Assembly (NCBI GenBank): GCA_902388455.1
Contig: CABMPD010000002.1
Coordinates: 62,001-126,000, forward strand
DNA length: 64,000 nt
Origin: an uncultured Alistipes sp.
GTDB lineage: Bacteria; Bacteroidota; Bacteroidia; Bacteroidales; UBA932
Direction: 5' to 3'
Shown here: positions 63,111 to 64,000 of the stretch, one piece after another
How the letters are laid out: each line of letters begins with the position of its first letter
Numbering within the stretch: the first letter of the stretch is position 1
The notes under the pieces: generated by a model
Database searches by the model: none
Told to the model about the DNA's origin: nothing
What the model saw: the letters and a program-made list of their open reading frames with translations, nothing else
Program-made: the position numbers and the translations under genes

Positions 63111-64000
63111 TTACTTCTGAGTCCTTACTGTAGTAGACTCGCTAAGTCCGTTGCAATTGACCTGGAAACGGTCACCGTCCACTACATCATACATGAATGC
63201 ATCAGACTGAAGGGGATAGTACTGACGGTATGTGGAAATCTGGCTGTCTGCATCGCCTGCCAGAGAGGAGTCAGCATTCTTGGCCTTTACCATATAATCC
63301 GTAGCTACCCAGAATTGAGCGCGGGACTCAATGGGGTTACCGTCACATTTCACGGTGCTCCAGATGGTTCCGATAAGGTAATATGCCTTGCCGGCCAGTG
63401 TGGAGGACTCTGCTGCTTTCTTGGCGGCAGCTATTGCCTCAGCCTTCCTGTCAAGTTTCGAGAACAGGTAAGTAGCAAGCTCAAAGTTGTATCCGGCATC
63501 GGTCTCGGCATCTGAATCCTCGAATGCGATGGCCTCATTCATGTATTTGACTGCCAGATCACCGCCGTCAGGAAGAGAAGAGTAGAGCTGGAAAAGCAGG
63601 TGGGCTGAGTTGGCAGAGGGATCCACCTTATACAGACCTTCCACAGCCTTGAGGAAAAGATCTTCATCTGTACATCCTGTTGAGGAGAACAGTGTGACAA
63701 TATTGGAAAGGACGGCCTCGTCCTCAGGCTCGGCATCATAGCGGGGCTGGAATACTGCCACCAGGTTCTCACAGCTGGCCACACCGCTGCCTGCGAAGAG
63801 ACTTTCCACATCCGATATGGCGTTGTCAACCATCTTTGAAGGCTTTGCTGCCTTTACCATCTCAAGTGTAGCGATACTCTTCTCGAAAGCTGCAAAAACA
63901 TCAGAATCCATAAGTCTGCCTGACTTGTAGAGCTGGATTGCATAATCCAGATATCTCACGGCAACTGTGGTGGTAGATTTTTCCTTTGCCACGTCCAGTG
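63111..64000 (-). CDS. TPR-containing protein (N-terminus outside window)
   Basis: The minus-strand frame is open to the window edge. A GTG at 63992 is available, but the codons before it (Leu-Asp) stay open and no signal peptide is seen, so the true start is probably beyond 64000. The visible ~296 residues are helical TPR-like repeats (for example VKYMNEAIAFEDSDAETDAG and ATYLFSKLDRKAEAIAAAKKAA), resembling the small exported TPR proteins found next to lptC in Bacteroidales. It probably acts in the envelope. Confidence 0.78.
   Translation of the reverse strand, partial: LDVAKEKSTTTVAVRYLDYAIQLYKSGRLMDSDVFAAFEKSIATLEMVKAAKPSKMVDNAISDVESLFAGSGVASCENLVAVFQPRYDAEPEDEAVLSNIVTLFSSTGCTDEDLFLKAVEGLYKVDPSANSAHLLFQLYSSLPDGGDLAVKYMNEAIAFEDSDAETDAGYNFELATYLFSKLDRKAEAIAAAKKAAESSTLAGKAYYLIGTIWSTVKCDGNPIESRAQFWVATDYMVKAKNADSSLAGDADSQISTYRQYYPLQSDAFMYDVVDGDRFQVNCNGLSESTTVRTQK

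Overview
The window looks like chromosomal DNA of a gut-type Bacteroidales (Bacteroidota), and the species cannot be named from this sequence. The evidence is the many Bacteroidota-type promoters (-7 box TAnnTTTG, often with TTTGC about 19 bp upstream), BACON and DUF3244 proteins, six-bladed beta-propeller lipoproteins, a GH109-type oxidoreductase and a carboxypeptidase-regulatory/TonB-type barrel. Most genes have high-GC codon use. AT-rich accessory genes (AAA+/DUF4143 ATPases, a toxin-antitoxin remnant) interrupt them.

Layout. 1-9.4 kb: the end of an MFS transporter, then a TolC/adaptor/two-permease RND efflux operon. 9.5-14.6 kb: three beta-propeller lipoproteins and a divergently separated membrane-spanning HTH regulator. 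14.7-19.3 kb: an AAA/DUF4143 ATPase, a glycosyltransferase coupled to a DUF3791-DUF3990-DUF3791 cassette, and another propeller lipoprotein. 19.3-20.2 kb: a gene-free repeat zone. 20.3-27 kb: mutS, a MacB-like permease and two AAA/DUF4143 ATPases separated by a scar of permease coding sequence. 27-33.4 kb: an outer-membrane barrel receptor, a decayed toxin-antitoxin island, a serine hydrolase, a LuxR-type regulator and a ThiF-like protein, tied together by a shared operator. 33.5-41.1 kb: housekeeping and stress genes (GH109-like, rsmA, AlkD-like, AlbA-like, EFR1 ferredoxin, a GNAT-Ogt fusion, a YczE/YitT-kinase fusion). 41.2-48.9 kb: a BACON lipoprotein, an M49 peptidase, a DUF3089 hydrolase, a second membrane HTH regulator, two propeller lipoproteins and an Rpn-nuclease remnant. 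49-50.6 kb: the fourth AAA/DUF4143 ATPase and tRNA-Ala. 50.7-57 kb: an SNF transporter, folA, a two-component system, thyA and a nuclease/phosphatase. 57-60.2 kb: a BACON-like lipoprotein, a DUF3244 protein and the third membrane HTH regulator. 60.3-64 kb: a PpiD/SurA-type isomerase, lptC and a TPR protein cut by the window end.

Three patterns stand out. (1) Three regulators share a homologous C-terminal HTH behind a membrane segment but have different periplasmic parts. Each lies beside secreted lipoproteins, and two sit beside matching 7-bp inverted-repeat sites. (2) A LuxR-type regulator is surrounded by six copies of an ACAC-N4-GTGT operator. At three promoters one copy sits at the same distance from a GACCTTTG -7 box, defining a small regulon of receptor, hydrolase and ThiF-like protein. 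(3) Each of four AAA/DUF4143 ATPase genes is preceded by its own private set of short repeats running into the promoter. Two scars (14 codons of a permease end; 41 bp of the receptor gene) show that such cargo replaced older paralogues.
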